The notes below the pieces were generated by a model. It saw nothing but the letters and a program-made list of their open reading frames with translations. It made no database searches and was not told where the DNA came from. Below are positions 63,776 to 64,000 of a stretch of DNA of 64,000 nt, piece after piece. Within the stretch, counting starts at the first letter, position 1; the number at the start of each line of letters is the position of its first letter. The stretch is taken from assembly GCF_001908105.1 (NCBI RefSeq), contig NZ_MKGQ01000009.1, positions 80,232 to 144,231 on the forward strand, written 5' to 3'. The stretch comes from Xenorhabdus eapokensis (GTDB lineage: Bacteria > Pseudomonadota > Gammaproteobacteria > Enterobacterales > Enterobacteriaceae). A program made the position numbers and the translations under genes.

Positions 63776-63800
63776 CCTTTTGGATTAAATTGTGAGCGTT

Positions 63801-63852
63801 TAAATCAAAAATCACAAAAAAGACTTGCCTAAATTAGAAGGCTCCCTATAAT
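63801..63852 (+). promoter_or_regulatory. rRNA operon promoter P1 with UP element
   Basis: A-tract-rich UP region (63801-63822), -35 TTGCCT (63825-63830), 16-bp spacer, -10 TATAAT (63847-63852), and GCGCCACCACTG just after. The last stretch is nearly identical to the E. coli rrn P1 start region. Confidence 0.9.
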
Positions 63853-63921
63853 GCGCCACCACTGACCGACGATGTGCTGAGACACGCCGCGACGGCAGCG
63901 GAGAAAGGCGAAAATAATCGC

Positions 63922-63949
63922 TTGACTCCGGAGGCAAAAAGCGTAAGAT
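63922..63949 (+). promoter_or_regulatory. rRNA operon promoter P2
   Basis: -35 TTGACT (63922-63927), 16-bp spacer, -10 TAAGAT (63944-63949), about 100 bp after P1, the standard tandem rrn spacing. P2 gives basal rRNA synthesis. Confidence 0.85.
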
Positions 63950-64000
63950 ACGCAGCCTCGCAACCCGGAAGAGATGTCCGGTTGCCAACGCTCTTTAACA
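63950..64000 (+). ncRNA. rrn leader with boxA antitermination site (16S begins outside window)
   Basis: The leader contains GCTCTTTAACA at 63990-64000, the boxA element bound by NusB-S10 (SuhB complex) for rRNA antitermination. A short hairpin region resembling boxB (GTCCGGTTG part) precedes it. The 16S gene is not inside the window. By position this is the rrnH-equivalent operon. Confidence 0.85.

Overview
This 64 kb window is a chromosomal segment of a gammaproteobacterium, most likely an insect/nematode-associated Morganellaceae such as Xenorhabdus (Photorhabdus or a close relative is possible). The housekeeping proteins match Escherichia coli homologues closely in length and motifs, and long gene blocks keep the E. 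coli order. The accessory DNA is AT-rich and carries secondary-metabolite genes, which is typical of that group. The genus call is inference; no rRNA body lies inside the window.

Layout. (1) 1-14.4 kb, accessory: the 3' end of an EntF-like siderophore synthetase and an EntS-like exporter; a subtilisin-type autotransporter protease; a sodium:neurotransmitter-symporter-family transporter coupled to a truncated BrnQ remnant; an orphan small ORF; a four-gene operon (KAS III-like enzyme, carrier protein, adenylation enzyme, acyl-CoA dehydrogenase-like oxidase) that reads as a prolyl-to-pyrrolyl-2-carboxyl module; an AT-rich orphan GNAT-like protein; and a decayed IS1-type transposase. (2) 14.4-28.5 kb, core: ribF-ileS-lspA-fkpB-ispH, rpsT, nhaA-nhaR, a DMT exporter, dnaK-dnaJ, satP. 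(3) 28.5-28.85 kb: the 3' end (domains V and VI) of a group II intron, lying exactly between two blocks that are far apart in E. coli. (4) 28.85-57.3 kb, core: dapD-glnD and map on the minus strand, then rpsB-tsf-pyrH-frr-dxr-uppS-cdsA-rseP-bamA-skp-lpxD-fabZ-lpxA-lpxB-rnhB-dnaE-accA on the plus strand, a second DMT transporter, tilS, rof and nlpE. (5) 57.3-64 kb: proS, trmO, rcsF, the metNIQ operon with MetJ boxes, gmhB, and the promoter/leader region of an rRNA operon equivalent to E. coli rrnH.

How genes work together. The plus-strand block combines translation (rpsB, tsf, frr), UMP phosphorylation (pyrH), isoprenoid, undecaprenyl and phospholipid supply (dxr, uppS, cdsA), envelope assembly (rseP, bamA, skp), lipid A synthesis (lpxD, lpxA, lpxB, fabZ) and DNA/fatty-acid synthesis (rnhB, dnaE, accA). 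The minus-strand core combines isoprenoid (ispH), lipoprotein (lspA) and flavin (ribF) genes with the sigma-32-driven chaperone pair. In the accessory part, the pyrrole module is the best candidate for new chemistry: the adenylation specificity residues, a PigA/PltE-like oxidase and a carrier protein agree with each other, but the acceptor partner is not visible here.
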